This document shows, piece after piece, positions 26,467 to 34,488 of a stretch of DNA of 46,825 nucleotides. The notes beneath the pieces are model-generated. The model saw only the letters and a program-made list of their open reading frames with translations. It was not told the DNA's origin and did no database searches. This stretch comes from an uncultured Acidimicrobiales bacterium (lineage in GTDB: Bacteria; Actinomycetota; Acidimicrobiia; Acidimicrobiales; SZUA-35): NCBI GenBank assembly GCA_937925335.1, contig CALEWY010000083.1, positions 1 to 46,825 on the forward strand. The letters are read 5' to 3'. The position numbers were made by a program, and so were the translations under genes. Numbering within the stretch: position 1 is the first letter of the stretch; each line of letters opens with the position of its first letter.

Positions 26467-26496
26467 CGGCCATCGGGCCGCAAGGGCTTAGGCCCT
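26467..26496. terminator. Two short GC hairpins between tRNA-Glu and the MFS stop
   Basis: CGGCC-ATCG-GGCCG and AGGGC-TTAG-GCCCT lie back to back, the second across the stop codon of the convergent MFS gene. Each stem has five pairs and there is no T-tract, so this is a weak call. Confidence 0.3.
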
Positions 26497-27918
26497 CGCC
26501 GCGGCAAGATCGCTGCGCAGCTTGTCTTCGTCGTAGTTGCGGAACAAGAACGCCGCGAGCCCATAGAGCGCAACGCCGGCGAGGCCGGAGAGCCGAATGC
26601 CAAGGTCATCACCGATGTCGCGGCCAAACGACGTGAGCAGCGCAAACAGCATCACGCCAACCGTCTGGCTGATCTTCTGCATGAAGGTTCGAGCGGCGAA
26701 GAACATGCCAGCCGTCGCGGTTCCAGTCTCGTTTGCTGAGTGCTCGGCGATGTCGGTGAGGATCCACCCTGGAAGCACGCTCAAGATCGCGAACGGAACG
26801 GCGAACAAGCTGATCAGCAGAATCGCTTCGACGATGTTCGGGATTGGGTACTTACCGAGGAATACGACACCGAAGAAGTCGATCGCTGAGATCACAAAGG
26901 CGAAAATCACGAGCTGCTTGCCGCTTCGCTTCTTCGCCTGAGCATTCACGATCGGATAGAGCACCATCGACACGACGACCATCAAGAGCAGCAGCGCTGC
27001 GCTCAACGCCTCTTCGAGCTCGAGGAGCACCGACACGTAATAGAGCAGGCCGGTCTGGATGATCATGAGGCCACAGAAGTAGGCGAAGTCGGCGGCGAGG
27101 TAGTACCGGAAGAACTGGTTGCTGAGAACGACGTTCATCGTTTCTCTTGGTGAGAGAGTGCTCGGCTCCGAGCGGGCGTAGCGAGGCTCGTCGATCGTGA
27201 ACCGGGGAACGAGCATGGCGATCGCAGCGACAGCACAAACGAGGGCCACGCTCGTTTGATACGAGTTGACGATGCTCATGCCCGAGCCCTGGAACAGGCT
27301 CGGGAGGAACGTCACCATTGCCGCGATGACGATGCCGATAGCCCAGGCAACCGACGTCCACGTCGCAAGGTCGAGTCGTTCAGCCGGGGTGCGGCCGAGG
27401 TCGGCAACGAGTGAGAACGCAGGGGTGACGTAGGCGGTGAGGAAGAAGTAGAGGAGCACCTGGATGCCGAGCAGCCACAAGATGTTGGTCGTGCCGGCGT
27501 CGCTGCTCGGCGGGACAAACATGAGCAGGGTGAGCAGCGCCGCTGGAACGGCGGCGTAGGTCATGAACGGGATTCGTCGACCAAGCCGGTGCTTCGATTT
27601 GTCGGAGAAGATAGCGATGAGCGGATCGGTGATCGCATCGGTCAATCGCCCGGCTGCGGCGATGAGCACAACGGCGTTGAGCACGAGAAGGAACGTGCGG
27701 TCGGTGACGAGTTGCGGGAGACCTTCGCTGTCTGGCGGGAGGTAGAAAAAGACGAGCAAGATGCCGAGCAGATTGATCAGAATCGACATGCCGCCGTGAC
27801 CGATCGCGAGGCCGAGCACGAGCTTCTTCGGAAGCGGTTCGAGCTCCTCGACCTGTTCCGCTTGTCCATGTTCGGTTTGGGTCACGGCTGCTCGTTCGTC
27901 GGCACGAGTCGAGACCAT
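26488..27918 (-). CDS. MFS transporter, GPH (glycoside-pentoside-hexuronide) type
   Basis: A 476-residue permease with about twelve membrane helices. The loop RLTDAITDPLIAIFSDKSKH followed by RLGRRIPFM is the hallmark of MelB-like sugar:cation symporters. The transported sugar is unknown. A much longer upstream extension in the same frame exists, but ATG 27918 is chosen because the sequence before it overlaps the divergent lipoprotein gene and is not membrane- or domain-like. The cytosolic N-terminus of about 30 residues is acidic. Confidence 0.85.
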   Translation of the reverse strand: MVSTRADERAAVTQTEHGQAEQVEELEPLPKKLVLGLAIGHGGMSILINLLGILLVFFYLPPDSEGLPQLVTDRTFLLVLNAVVLIAAAGRLTDAITDPLIAIFSDKSKHRLGRRIPFMTYAAVPAALLTLLMFVPPSSDAGTTNILWLLGIQVLLYFFLTAYVTPAFSLVADLGRTPAERLDLATWTSVAWAIGIVIAAMVTFLPSLFQGSGMSIVNSYQTSVALVCAVAAIAMLVPRFTIDEPRYARSEPSTLSPRETMNVVLSNQFFRYYLAADFAYFCGLMIIQTGLLYYVSVLLELEEALSAALLLLMVVVSMVLYPIVNAQAKKRSGKQLVIFAFVISAIDFFGVVFLGKYPIPNIVEAILLISLFAVPFAILSVLPGWILTDIAEHSANETGTATAGMFFAARTFMQKISQTVGVMLFALLTSFGRDIGDDLGIRLSGLAGVALYGLAAFLFRNYDEDKLRSDLAAARA

Positions 27919-27960
27919 AGGCGAGTCGGGGCCGACCGAGGGCTGCTGCCTACGCTCCGG

Positions 27961-27966
27961 TAACGT
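27961..27966 (+). promoter_or_regulatory. -10 hexamer before the 13-codon leader ORF
   Basis: TAACGT lies six bases before ATG 27973. The transcript would begin at the small ORF and continue into the lipoprotein gene. Confidence 0.42.
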
Positions 27967-27972
27967 TTCGTC

Positions 27973-28014
27973 ATGGCGAACCCGAGCGACCTCCCGACAG
28001 CTCTCCGTTTCTAG
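27973..28014 (+). CDS. Putative 13-residue leaderless leader peptide
   Basis: The ORF encodes MANPSDLPTALRF. Its start is at the usual leaderless spacing from a TAnnnT hexamer, and its TAG stop overlaps the GGAG ribosome site (28014-28017) of the lipoprotein gene, so translation could be coupled. Its composition suggests no regulatory amino-acid run. It may only serve to deliver ribosomes. Confidence 0.35.
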   Translation: MANPSDLPTALRF

Positions 28015-28024
28015 GAGTCTGCCT

Positions 28025-28450
28025 GTGACGAGACGTCGCTTTTTCTTCGGTCTTCGCTGCCCGGTTGACGTTGCCGCCGGCGTTCGTCCTGCGCTCATCG
28101 CCTTGGTGCTGTTCGTCTCGGCCTGCACGACCGGCGAGGAACCACGGCCGTTCGATCTCACCGGCGGCGATGAAACGGAGACGACCGAAGCCGAAAGCGA
28201 TGACGCTCCGGGCGATGTTCCACTCGATGATCCCAACGCAGGACCCCGCTCCCAGGCGCAAGGTTTCGCCGAGCAGCAATGCATCGATGACCCGACAGCT
28301 GCTGAGGGCATCATCGAAATAGCGGAACAAGACACGGGTGAGGTCGTGAACCGCATCGTGGCTGAGTGTGACGACGTGCGAGCACGGGCCGAAGCCGGAG
28401 AACCCGTCGGATACGAGATCATCCCCGAGCCACTTCGGCCTCAGGAGTGA
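28025..28450 (+). CDS. Small lipoprotein of unknown function
   Basis: A 141-residue protein with an Arg-rich start, a hydrophobic segment and the lipobox LVLFVSAC (Cys at about 36), predicting a lipid-anchored product on the outer face of the membrane. An acidic Thr/Glu/Asp-rich spacer follows, then a small domain with two cysteines (QQCIDDPTAAEG and VAECDDVRARA) that may form a disulfide. No family is recognised. GTG 28025 follows GGAG at seven bases. The alpha/beta hydrolase gene starts 23 bases after its stop. Confidence 0.68.
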   Translation: MTRRRFFFGLRCPVDVAAGVRPALIALVLFVSACTTGEEPRPFDLTGGDETETTEAESDDAPGDVPLDDPNAGPRSQAQGFAEQQCIDDPTAAEGIIEIAEQDTGEVVNRIVAECDDVRARAEAGEPVGYEIIPEPLRPQE

Positions 28451-28459
28451 GGGTGGCGG

Positions 28460-28465
28460 TATCCT
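28460..28465 (+). promoter_or_regulatory. -10 hexamer of the alpha/beta hydrolase gene
   Basis: TATCCT lies eight bases before GTG 28474. A competing start, GTG 28453, has AGGAG five bases upstream, so both a coupled and a leaderless start are possible. Confidence 0.38.
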
Positions 28466-28473
28466 CCGACGCC

Positions 28474-29304
28474 GTGACCTCCTCGACCACCAATCTCGAT
28501 ACCACGACCGACGGACTCACACAGCTGCGTCGGCATTGGGCCCCCGTTCTGTCGGAGGGCGAGTCGCCGATTGCCGCAATGCTGATCGTTCACGGCATTG
28601 GTGAGCACTCCGGCCGCTACGAACATGTGGGTGCGGCGTTCGCCAAACTCGGCATCGATGTGGCCAGCTTCGACAATCGAGGGTTCGGCCAAAGCGGCGG
28701 CACACGGGCCTACGTCGACTCGTTCGACCAATACGTCGACGACGTGCAGGTCATGCTCGACGCACGCCGCGAGCTTGGCGTCCCCGTCATCCTGCTCGGA
28801 CACTCGCTCGGTGGCTTGATCGCCAGCACCTACCTCGTGCAGGACCGGCCCATGCCTGATCTTGCCGTCTTGAGCTCGCCTGCACTGTTGGCAGAGGTTC
28901 CCGCGTGGCAACGAGTGCTCGCCCCGGTGCTCGGTCGTTTCCTCCCGAAGGCGTTCATTCCGTCAAAGATCGACGGCGCCATCTTGAGCCGTGACGTCGC
29001 GGTGCAAGAGGCGTACGTCAACGATCCGCTCGTGATCGCTGGCGCCACCGCAGGATTGGGCCACCAGATCTTCACCACGATGGAAACGACGATGGCGGCG
29101 ATCAACAAGATCTCGATGCCGACCTACGTGTTGCATGGCGACAGCGACAAGCTCGTCCCACCGGCAGCGTCAGCTCCGCTCGGCGAGCTTGCGAACGTGA
29201 CTCGCGTGATGTGGCCAGGATTGCGTCACGAGTGCATGAACGAGCCGGAGCAAGATCAAGTCCTCGCCGGCATCGGCGAGTGGATCACCACTCAGCTGGC
29301 CTAG
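28474..29304 (+). CDS. Alpha/beta hydrolase, monoacylglycerol lipase-like
   Basis: A 276-residue serine hydrolase. The nucleophile elbow is GHSLGGLIAS, the oxyanion region is HGIGEHSGRYEHV, the probable acid is in LHGDSDKLVP and the catalytic His is in GLRHECMNEPE. The GHSLGG form and the NRGFGQSGG loop match monoacylglycerol lipases and lysophospholipases, so a lipid ester is the expected substrate. GTG 28474 gives a normal N-terminus for the family; GTG 28453 would add seven residues. Its stop overlaps the stop of the convergent membrane protein by three bases. Confidence 0.85.
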   Translation: MTSSTTNLDTTTDGLTQLRRHWAPVLSEGESPIAAMLIVHGIGEHSGRYEHVGAAFAKLGIDVASFDNRGFGQSGGTRAYVDSFDQYVDDVQVMLDARRELGVPVILLGHSLGGLIASTYLVQDRPMPDLAVLSSPALLAEVPAWQRVLAPVLGRFLPKAFIPSKIDGAILSRDVAVQEAYVNDPLVIAGATAGLGHQIFTTMETTMAAINKISMPTYVLHGDSDKLVPPAASAPLGELANVTRVMWPGLRHECMNEPEQDQVLAGIGEWITTQLA

Positions 29305-30665
29305 TTGCCGCTGATGCGTGGATCGTCGGGGTCGACGTAGCCGACGCCTTCGACCCACACCTTCGCCGGTTTCGGATCGACTCGTTGTTGGGGTGCGGTG
29401 AGCGCCCAGAGATCGTCGACGGTGTCGTCAACGCCTGGCTGACCTGCACCTGAAGATTGGTGTTGACCAGCGTGGGGGAGAGCCGCACCCGGCGTGGCTC
29501 CGGTTGGACCACCACCCATGCCATCCGTCGCGGATGGGGTCGACTGCCTGGCGGCTGACCCCGTCGGATGTGCGCCCGGCTGGTTCGTGGGTTGGCCGAC
29601 GTTCGGGTTGGCAGCATCGGTTTGGCCAGGGCTGCGGTGGCCAGCGCCAGCCGGTGGGCCGCCGAGCTGTCCGGTTTGGGTCGGACGAGGTTGCACCTGA
29701 GTCTGGTCGGCGGTCGGCGAGCGTCTTGGCTGTGGCGACGGGGCGGACGGGCCGCGGACGTTGGACATGACACCACCGGTCGGGCGCCCTTGTTCCATCG
29801 CTGGGTCTGCAGCTGTTCGGGCCGCGTTCTGTCGACCCCGACCCTGCATTGCAACCGCGCCAGCTCGTGATGACATGGTTCCCCACAGCATCGATGCGCC
29901 GAAGAGCGCGGCTCCGACGAAGGCCATGACGATGGCCGGCGGAATCATTGCGCCGAAGAACACGTCGATGATCGCTGCAACGATCGCGGCTGACGTCGGA
30001 GCGATTCGGTTCGCGATCCACGGGATGCCGAAACCGATGACGAGCCAGAAACCAGCCGCGCCAAAGGCCCAACCAGCGACGCGTCTCAGCACGGCCGGCC
30101 GATCGCTCGTGACGATGAGCGAGACGACCGCTCCGAGTAGTGCAACGACTGCGGCCAACATCGTGAATCGGTCGACGAAGTTCTTCACCGCCCCCAATCG
30201 GCTGAGGCCCGACGTGGGGAGCGTGACCGCAACCTCGGGAACCGCTGGCAAAACGGCATCGAGTTCGGGTCGTGTCTCGACCAGCGCAGCCCGAGCGGCG
30301 GCTCCGAGCGCAGCCGCATCGATGGTGACCGGTTCGACGTTTCCTTCGAGTGCGTTTCGGTGCGTGCGGACGATGCCGTCTCGAACGAGGGTCTGCACGC
30401 CCTCGTCGTCGAGGGCTCGGTCGGCGGCTGACTCGAGGAGTTGGTCAGGCACGGCAGGTGCACCGTCGGGCAGTGCCGTCTTGAGTCCGGCGGCCACTCG
30501 GCTGACCAACGCTGCTCGCAGCTGCTCGTTCTCGAAGAGCTGCTCGGCGAGACGTTCGGAACGTCCCGGGTCGAGCACGGTCCGAGACATCGTGAAACCA
30601 GCCCAAGCTACGGAGGCGAGGATGAGCGAGAGACCCAAAACGAGTCCGGCGAGACCACGGCGCAT
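29301..30665 (-). CDS. Multi-pass membrane protein with Gln/Pro/Gly-rich tail
   Basis: A 454-residue protein of unrecognised family. One N-terminal helix (GLAGLVLGLSLILASVAWAG) is followed by an extracytoplasmic helical domain of about 130 residues (LAEQLFENEQLRAALVSRV), then three membrane helices around residues 175-265. The last 170 or so residues are low complexity, rich in Q, P, G, T and A, and end in a compact tip VWVEGVGYVDPDDPRISGN that looks conserved rather than random. The ATG at 30665 has a GAGAAT hexamer six bases upstream. Confidence 0.68.
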   Translation of the reverse strand: MRRGLAGLVLGLSLILASVAWAGFTMSRTVLDPGRSERLAEQLFENEQLRAALVSRVAAGLKTALPDGAPAVPDQLLESAADRALDDEGVQTLVRDGIVRTHRNALEGNVEPVTIDAAALGAAARAALVETRPELDAVLPAVPEVAVTLPTSGLSRLGAVKNFVDRFTMLAAVVALLGAVVSLIVTSDRPAVLRRVAGWAFGAAGFWLVIGFGIPWIANRIAPTSAAIVAAIIDVFFGAMIPPAIVMAFVGAALFGASMLWGTMSSRAGAVAMQGRGRQNAARTAADPAMEQGRPTGGVMSNVRGPSAPSPQPRRSPTADQTQVQPRPTQTGQLGGPPAGAGHRSPGQTDAANPNVGQPTNQPGAHPTGSAARQSTPSATDGMGGGPTGATPGAALPHAGQHQSSGAGQPGVDDTVDDLWALTAPQQRVDPKPAKVWVEGVGYVDPDDPRISGN

Positions 30666-30701
30666 CCAAGGATTCTCGCACTTGCAGCGGGCCGAGGTGG
30701 G

Positions 30702-30707
30702 TAGCGT
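30702..30707 (+). promoter_or_regulatory. -10 hexamer of the TauE/SafE gene
   Basis: TAGCGT lies seven bases before ATG 30715 with no ribosome site between. The hexamer lies in the gap between two divergent genes. Confidence 0.48.
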
Positions 30708-30714
30708 CATGTGA

Positions 30715-31449
30715 ATGTCGACCTGGGAAGCGCTGCTCATCTTTGGTGGCGGTGTTCTCGCAGGCATCATCAACTCGATGGCCGGCGGCGGATCGCTCCT
30801 CACGGTTCCGCTGCTGTCGCTCGCTGGTGTTGAGGGATTGCTCGCAAACGGCACCAACCGAGTCGCCGTGCTGATTCAGAACGGCACGTCCGGAGTTGGG
30901 TATGCCAGAAAGGGCTTCGGCGGAGTTGCCGAGACGATTCCCGTCGTGGTCCCCGTGATGCTCGGAGGTCTGGTCGGCGCAGCCAGCGTGTCGCAGATCG
31001 ACGATCAACTCTTTGAGCGCGTCTTTGGCATTTTGATGATTCCGCTGCTCGGCCTGGCGCTGTGGAAACCCAAGGCCGAAGCAAGCACCAAGCCTTGGCC
31101 GAAGTGGCTCACGTTTGCGGTCTTCTTCGGTGTTGGTGTTTATGCAGGAGCGATCCAAGCCGGCGTCGGCATCATCTTGTTGCTCGTGCTTTCGCGTGTC
31201 GGCCACGACCTCATCACCGCCAACGCGATCAAGACGATCGTGATCTTCGCCGTCTCGATCGTTGCGGTCATCGTCTTCGTGAGCCAGGGCCAGGTCCGAT
31301 GGGTGCCGGCGCTCGTGCTGTCAGCCGGAATGGGCCTCGGTGGCTACGCCGGCTCCCAGATCGCCGTCGAAGGTGGCGACAAAGTGATCAAGCCCGTCCT
31401 CGTCGTCAGCGTGCTCGCCCTCTCGGCGCGCATGATCTTCCAACTCTGA
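30715..31449 (+). CDS. TauE/SafE-family membrane permease
   Basis: A 244-residue integral membrane protein with about eight helices in two repeated halves. The signatures AGIINSMAGGGSLLTVPLL at residues 15-33 and FGVGVYAGAIQAGVGIILLL at about 136-155 are typical of sulfite/organosulfonate exporters of this family. Many members are annotated only by fold, so the anion or sulfur compound carried is not known. The repeats at 31484 begin 34 bases after the stop. Confidence 0.88.
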   Translation: MSTWEALLIFGGGVLAGIINSMAGGGSLLTVPLLSLAGVEGLLANGTNRVAVLIQNGTSGVGYARKGFGGVAETIPVVVPVMLGGLVGAASVSQIDDQLFERVFGILMIPLLGLALWKPKAEASTKPWPKWLTFAVFFGVGVYAGAIQAGVGIILLLVLSRVGHDLITANAIKTIVIFAVSIVAVIVFVSQGQVRWVPALVLSAGMGLGGYAGSQIAVEGGDKVIKPVLVVSVLALSARMIFQL

Positions 31450-31483
31450 ACCGAGTCCTCTGACGCGTCCAAAGCGCGTATGC

Positions 31484-31668
31484 GGAGGGATGTGCCGCAA
31501 GTTGTTGCGGGGATCTCCTCCGCTTCGCCGGGCGCGTGGTTTGTGGAGGGATTTGCCGCAAGTTGTTGCGGGGATCAGCTCCGCTTCGCCGGGCGCGTGG
31601 TTTGTGGAGGGATGCGCCGCACGCTGTTCATCATTGAGTGTTGCGGGGATCTCCTCCGCTTCGGAGCG
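31484..31668. repeat. 61-bp tandem palindromic repeat, three copies
   Basis: Copies start at 31484, 31545 and 31606. Each begins GGAGGGAT and contains CCGCAA-GTTG-TTGCGG followed by ATC and a TCCTCC-like end, so the whole unit folds into one long hairpin. The third copy has about 16 extra bases inside and a diverged end. The repeats sit between the convergent permease and map genes. Confidence 0.85.
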
Positions 31669-31680
31669 GGTGCCGAGGGA

Positions 31681-32667
31681 CTAGGCGTTCGCCCCGGCGA
31701 GCTCCCACCATGGGTGCCCGGTCTTGTCTTCGGGGGTGGTCAGAATCTCGGGGCCATCTTCGGTGATGAGGATGGTGTGCTCGAACTGAGCGGTGCGGCT
31801 GTGATCGGTGGTGACGGCGGTCCAGCCGTCTTTCCACATACGAGCTCGCCAATCGCCGAGCGTGATCATCGGCTCGACCGTGAACACCATCCCAACCTCG
31901 ATCTCGGTGGTGAGACGCGGGTGGAAGTAGTGGCAGATCTGCAGATCGGTGTGGAACTGCTCGCCGATGCCGTGGCCGACAAAATCTCGCACCACACCAA
32001 AGTCGTGTGCTTCGGCGTAGGACTGAATGGCCTCGCCGATGGCGTTGATCGGGTTGCCCGGCATGGCGGCAGCGATGCCTCGGGCCGTGCACTCTCGTGT
32101 GACCTCGACGAGGCGGCGGGAGAGATCATCGACCTGGCCGACGTAGAACGTTGCGTTGGTGTCGCCGTGGACACCTTCACGGAAGATGGTGATGTCGCAG
32201 TTGACGATGTCGCCGTCTTCGAGCGGGCGATCGTCAGGGATGCCGTGACAGATCACTTCGTTCACCGAGGTGCACAGCGACTTCGGGAACGGGTTTGGCC
32301 CTCCCGGGTACATGAGCGGGCTGGGGTAGGAGCCGAGCTCGATCGCCTTGTTGTGCGAGTACTCGTCGATCGCCTCGGTGGTCACACCTGGCTGGATGAT
32401 CTGCGAGAGGCTTCCGAGGATGTTTGCGGCGTCGCGTCCGGTGCGGCGCATCCGCTCGATCACGTCGGCTGACTTCACGTTCGGTTCGTCCCAGCGATCG
32501 ACCGACGAACCGTCGGCCCACGTGGGCTTGTCGATCGAGTCAGGGACTGGGCGCAGGGGCGCGATGTGGCCCTGGCGGATGGGGTCGTTCGAGTTCTTGT
32601 GGCAGCGCTTGAACTTCTTACCGCTACCGCACCAGCAGGTGTCGTTGGCCTTTGGGAGAACTCGCAT
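31681..32667 (-). CDS. map: Type I methionine aminopeptidase with SEC-C zinc finger
   Basis: A 328-residue cytosolic enzyme that removes initiator methionine. An N-terminal SEC-C motif (CWCGSGKKFKRCH, about residues 11-23) should bind zinc and help ribosome contact. The pita-bread catalytic domain follows with CHGIPDDRPLEDGDIVNCDI, HGDTNATFYVG, FVGHGIGEQFHTD and MVFTVEPMI, which carry the expected Asp, Asp, His, Glu ligands, and the last Glu in QFEHTILITEDG. ATG 32667 has both TAGACT and GGAGGG in the six to twelve bases upstream. Confidence 0.95.
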   Translation of the reverse strand: MRVLPKANDTCWCGSGKKFKRCHKNSNDPIRQGHIAPLRPVPDSIDKPTWADGSSVDRWDEPNVKSADVIERMRRTGRDAANILGSLSQIIQPGVTTEAIDEYSHNKAIELGSYPSPLMYPGGPNPFPKSLCTSVNEVICHGIPDDRPLEDGDIVNCDITIFREGVHGDTNATFYVGQVDDLSRRLVEVTRECTARGIAAAMPGNPINAIGEAIQSYAEAHDFGVVRDFVGHGIGEQFHTDLQICHYFHPRLTTEIEVGMVFTVEPMITLGDWRARMWKDGWTAVTTDHSRTAQFEHTILITEDGPEILTTPEDKTGHPWWELAGANA

Positions 32668-32673
32668 CCCTCC

Positions 32674-32679
32674 AGTCTA
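32674..32679 (-). promoter_or_regulatory. -10 hexamer of map
   Basis: Reverse-strand TAGACT ends six bases before ATG 32667. The six bases between are GGAGGG, so leaderless initiation and a very short leader are hard to separate. Confidence 0.42.
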
Positions 32680-32716
32680 CGGCGATTGCTGTCGCTGGGA
32701 CGAGCCGCGGCCGTCC

Positions 32717-32722
32717 TAGCCT
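32717..32722 (+). promoter_or_regulatory. -10 hexamer of the zinc-ribbon SDR gene
   Basis: TAGCCT lies seven bases before GTG 32730. It is divergent from the map promoter 38 bases away. Confidence 0.45.
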
Positions 32723-32729
32723 CTCCGGA

Positions 32730-34406
32730 GTGAATGCTGAGCAGTCAAACCCTGATGGGGGTCGGCCCAACCTCGAAGATGGCGCGGGCTATGGCTCGAG
32801 CGAGAGCGTGCGCGACCGTCTTCTTGCGACCACAGCGTTCCTCCAAGAAATCGCAGGCGACAAAGGCGTGCTCAGCGAGCTTGAACCGAAAGAGCGCCAG
32901 GCGTTTCTGAACGCGGCAGGAGACGTGTTTTACGCCGACCCCGAAGAGCGCCGCCAGCGGGTGAAGGCCCGCCGTCGAAAGCAGCGAGCGGAGAAGCTTG
33001 CCCGCGACGAAGCGGTGCTCGACGAGACCGGCATCCGCACGCTCCGTGACAAGCCGGTGTTCACAACACCAAACACGTTCCCGCCGGAGAATTTCGAACA
33101 GTCGGACTCTCCCGATCCGATCTATCGGGAAACGTTGGAGGAGCAGCACTGCTACATCTGCAAGGCCAAGTACACGCAGATTCATCACTTCTACGACCAG
33201 CTCTGTCCGTCGTGCGCAGCGTTCAACTACGCAAAGCGCACGGAGAGCGCCGACCTGTCTGGGTCGGTCGCGCTGCTCACCGGTGGCCGCGTCAAGATCG
33301 GCTACCAAGCAGGCATCAAACTGCTGCGAGCCGGCGCCGACCTGATCGTCGCTACCCGCTTTCCCCGTGATGCGGCAGCCCGCTACGCAGCGGAGGACGA
33401 CTTTGCGGAATGGGGAGACCGCCTCGAAGTTTTTGGTCTCGACCTGCGCCACACGCCGAGCGTTGAAGCGTTCTGCCAGCACATTCTCGACTCGCGAGAT
33501 CGTCTCGACTTCATCGTCAACAACGCGTGCCAAACCGTTCGCCGGCCGCCGGACTTCTATCGACACATGATGGCGAGCGAGTCCGAAGCGCTTGACGCTC
33601 TTGCGCCCGAGATCCTGCAGCTCGTCGGCGCCTATGAAGGTTTGCGGGGCTACAACATCTTGTCCTCAGCTGCGCCCGAGCTGGCTCCCGAGGTGGTGTT
33701 GGACAGTGCGACGATCGACCAGCAGACGACCGACCCGCAGACGACAGATCTGCCAGTGTCTGGCGATGCGGGCAGCATCGATCCGGCGACGGTGCCGGGT
33801 TTGAGTCGCTCGGCTGAACTCTCGCAAACACCACTGCTTCCCGAGGAGCGCGAGGCACAAGGCGACCTCTTCCCGGAGGGTCAGCTCGATCAGGATCTCC
33901 AGCAGGTCGATCTGCGAGATCGGAACTCGTGGCGCCTTCTGCTGCACGAGGTCTCGTCGGTCGAGCTGCTCGAGACGCAGCTCGTCAACGCCGTTGCACC
34001 CTTCGTCATCAACGCCCGGCTGCGGCCGCTCATGGATGCAACGCCGGGTGAACACAAACACGTCGTGAACGTGTCAGCCGTCGAGGGCCAGTTCTACCGA
34101 CGCTACAAAACCACTCGTCACCCCCACACCAACATGGCAAAAGCAGCGCTCAACATGATGACGCGCACCTCGGCAACGGACTTCCATTCGACGGGCATTC
34201 ACATGAACGCCGTCGATACGGGCTGGGTGAGCGATGAGGACCCGGTCGAGATCGCAAAGCAGAAGACCGCAGAACACCGCTTCCACCCTCCGCTCGACAT
34301 CGTCGATGGAGCGGCTCGAATCGTCGATCCGATCATCGACGGAGCGAATACGGGCGAACACATCTGGGGTCAGTTCCTCAAGGACTACAAACCAACTGAT
34401 TGGTAG
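32730..34406 (+). CDS. Long SDR-fold protein with N-terminal zinc ribbon
   Basis: A 558-residue protein. The N-terminal 130 residues are helical and charged. Then CYICKAKYTQIHH and CPSCAAFNY (about 141-165) give a CxxC...CxxC zinc ribbon. The Rossmann part starts at LLTGGRVKIGYQAGIKLL (about 183-200), continues with DFIVNNACQTVRRPP and ends with NMAKAALNMMTRTSA. The expected catalytic Tyr of YxxxK is Thr in HTNMAK, and the glycine motif has Lys at one position. A Gln/Asp/Thr-rich insert of about 90 residues lies before the active-site region. Similar long SDRs exist in fungi and actinobacteria. The substrate is unknown. Confidence 0.78.
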   Translation: MNAEQSNPDGGRPNLEDGAGYGSSESVRDRLLATTAFLQEIAGDKGVLSELEPKERQAFLNAAGDVFYADPEERRQRVKARRRKQRAEKLARDEAVLDETGIRTLRDKPVFTTPNTFPPENFEQSDSPDPIYRETLEEQHCYICKAKYTQIHHFYDQLCPSCAAFNYAKRTESADLSGSVALLTGGRVKIGYQAGIKLLRAGADLIVATRFPRDAAARYAAEDDFAEWGDRLEVFGLDLRHTPSVEAFCQHILDSRDRLDFIVNNACQTVRRPPDFYRHMMASESEALDALAPEILQLVGAYEGLRGYNILSSAAPELAPEVVLDSATIDQQTTDPQTTDLPVSGDAGSIDPATVPGLSRSAELSQTPLLPEEREAQGDLFPEGQLDQDLQQVDLRDRNSWRLLLHEVSSVELLETQLVNAVAPFVINARLRPLMDATPGEHKHVVNVSAVEGQFYRRYKTTRHPHTNMAKAALNMMTRTSATDFHSTGIHMNAVDTGWVSDEDPVEIAKQKTAEHRFHPPLDIVDGAARIVDPIIDGANTGEHIWGQFLKDYKPTDW

Positions 34407-34488
34407 GGCTCCGAGGCGTTCTCGACTCCCAACAACTTTCTTGCTGCTTGTTGATCAAGTTTGACCTCGGTCACGCCGATATTGGGGT

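Noticed and set aside
26488..28422. 644-residue form of the MFS transporter
   Set aside because: The extra 168 residues lie antisense to the lipoprotein gene and do not resemble a transporter N-terminus; ATG 27918 gives the normal family length.
31484..31668. CRISPR array or insertion-sequence end
   Set aside because: Units are contiguous with no unique spacers, and no transposase or target duplication is present.
31480..32472. Plus-strand open frame through the 61-bp repeats and map
   Set aside because: It starts in repeat DNA and runs antisense to map, which has all catalytic residues.
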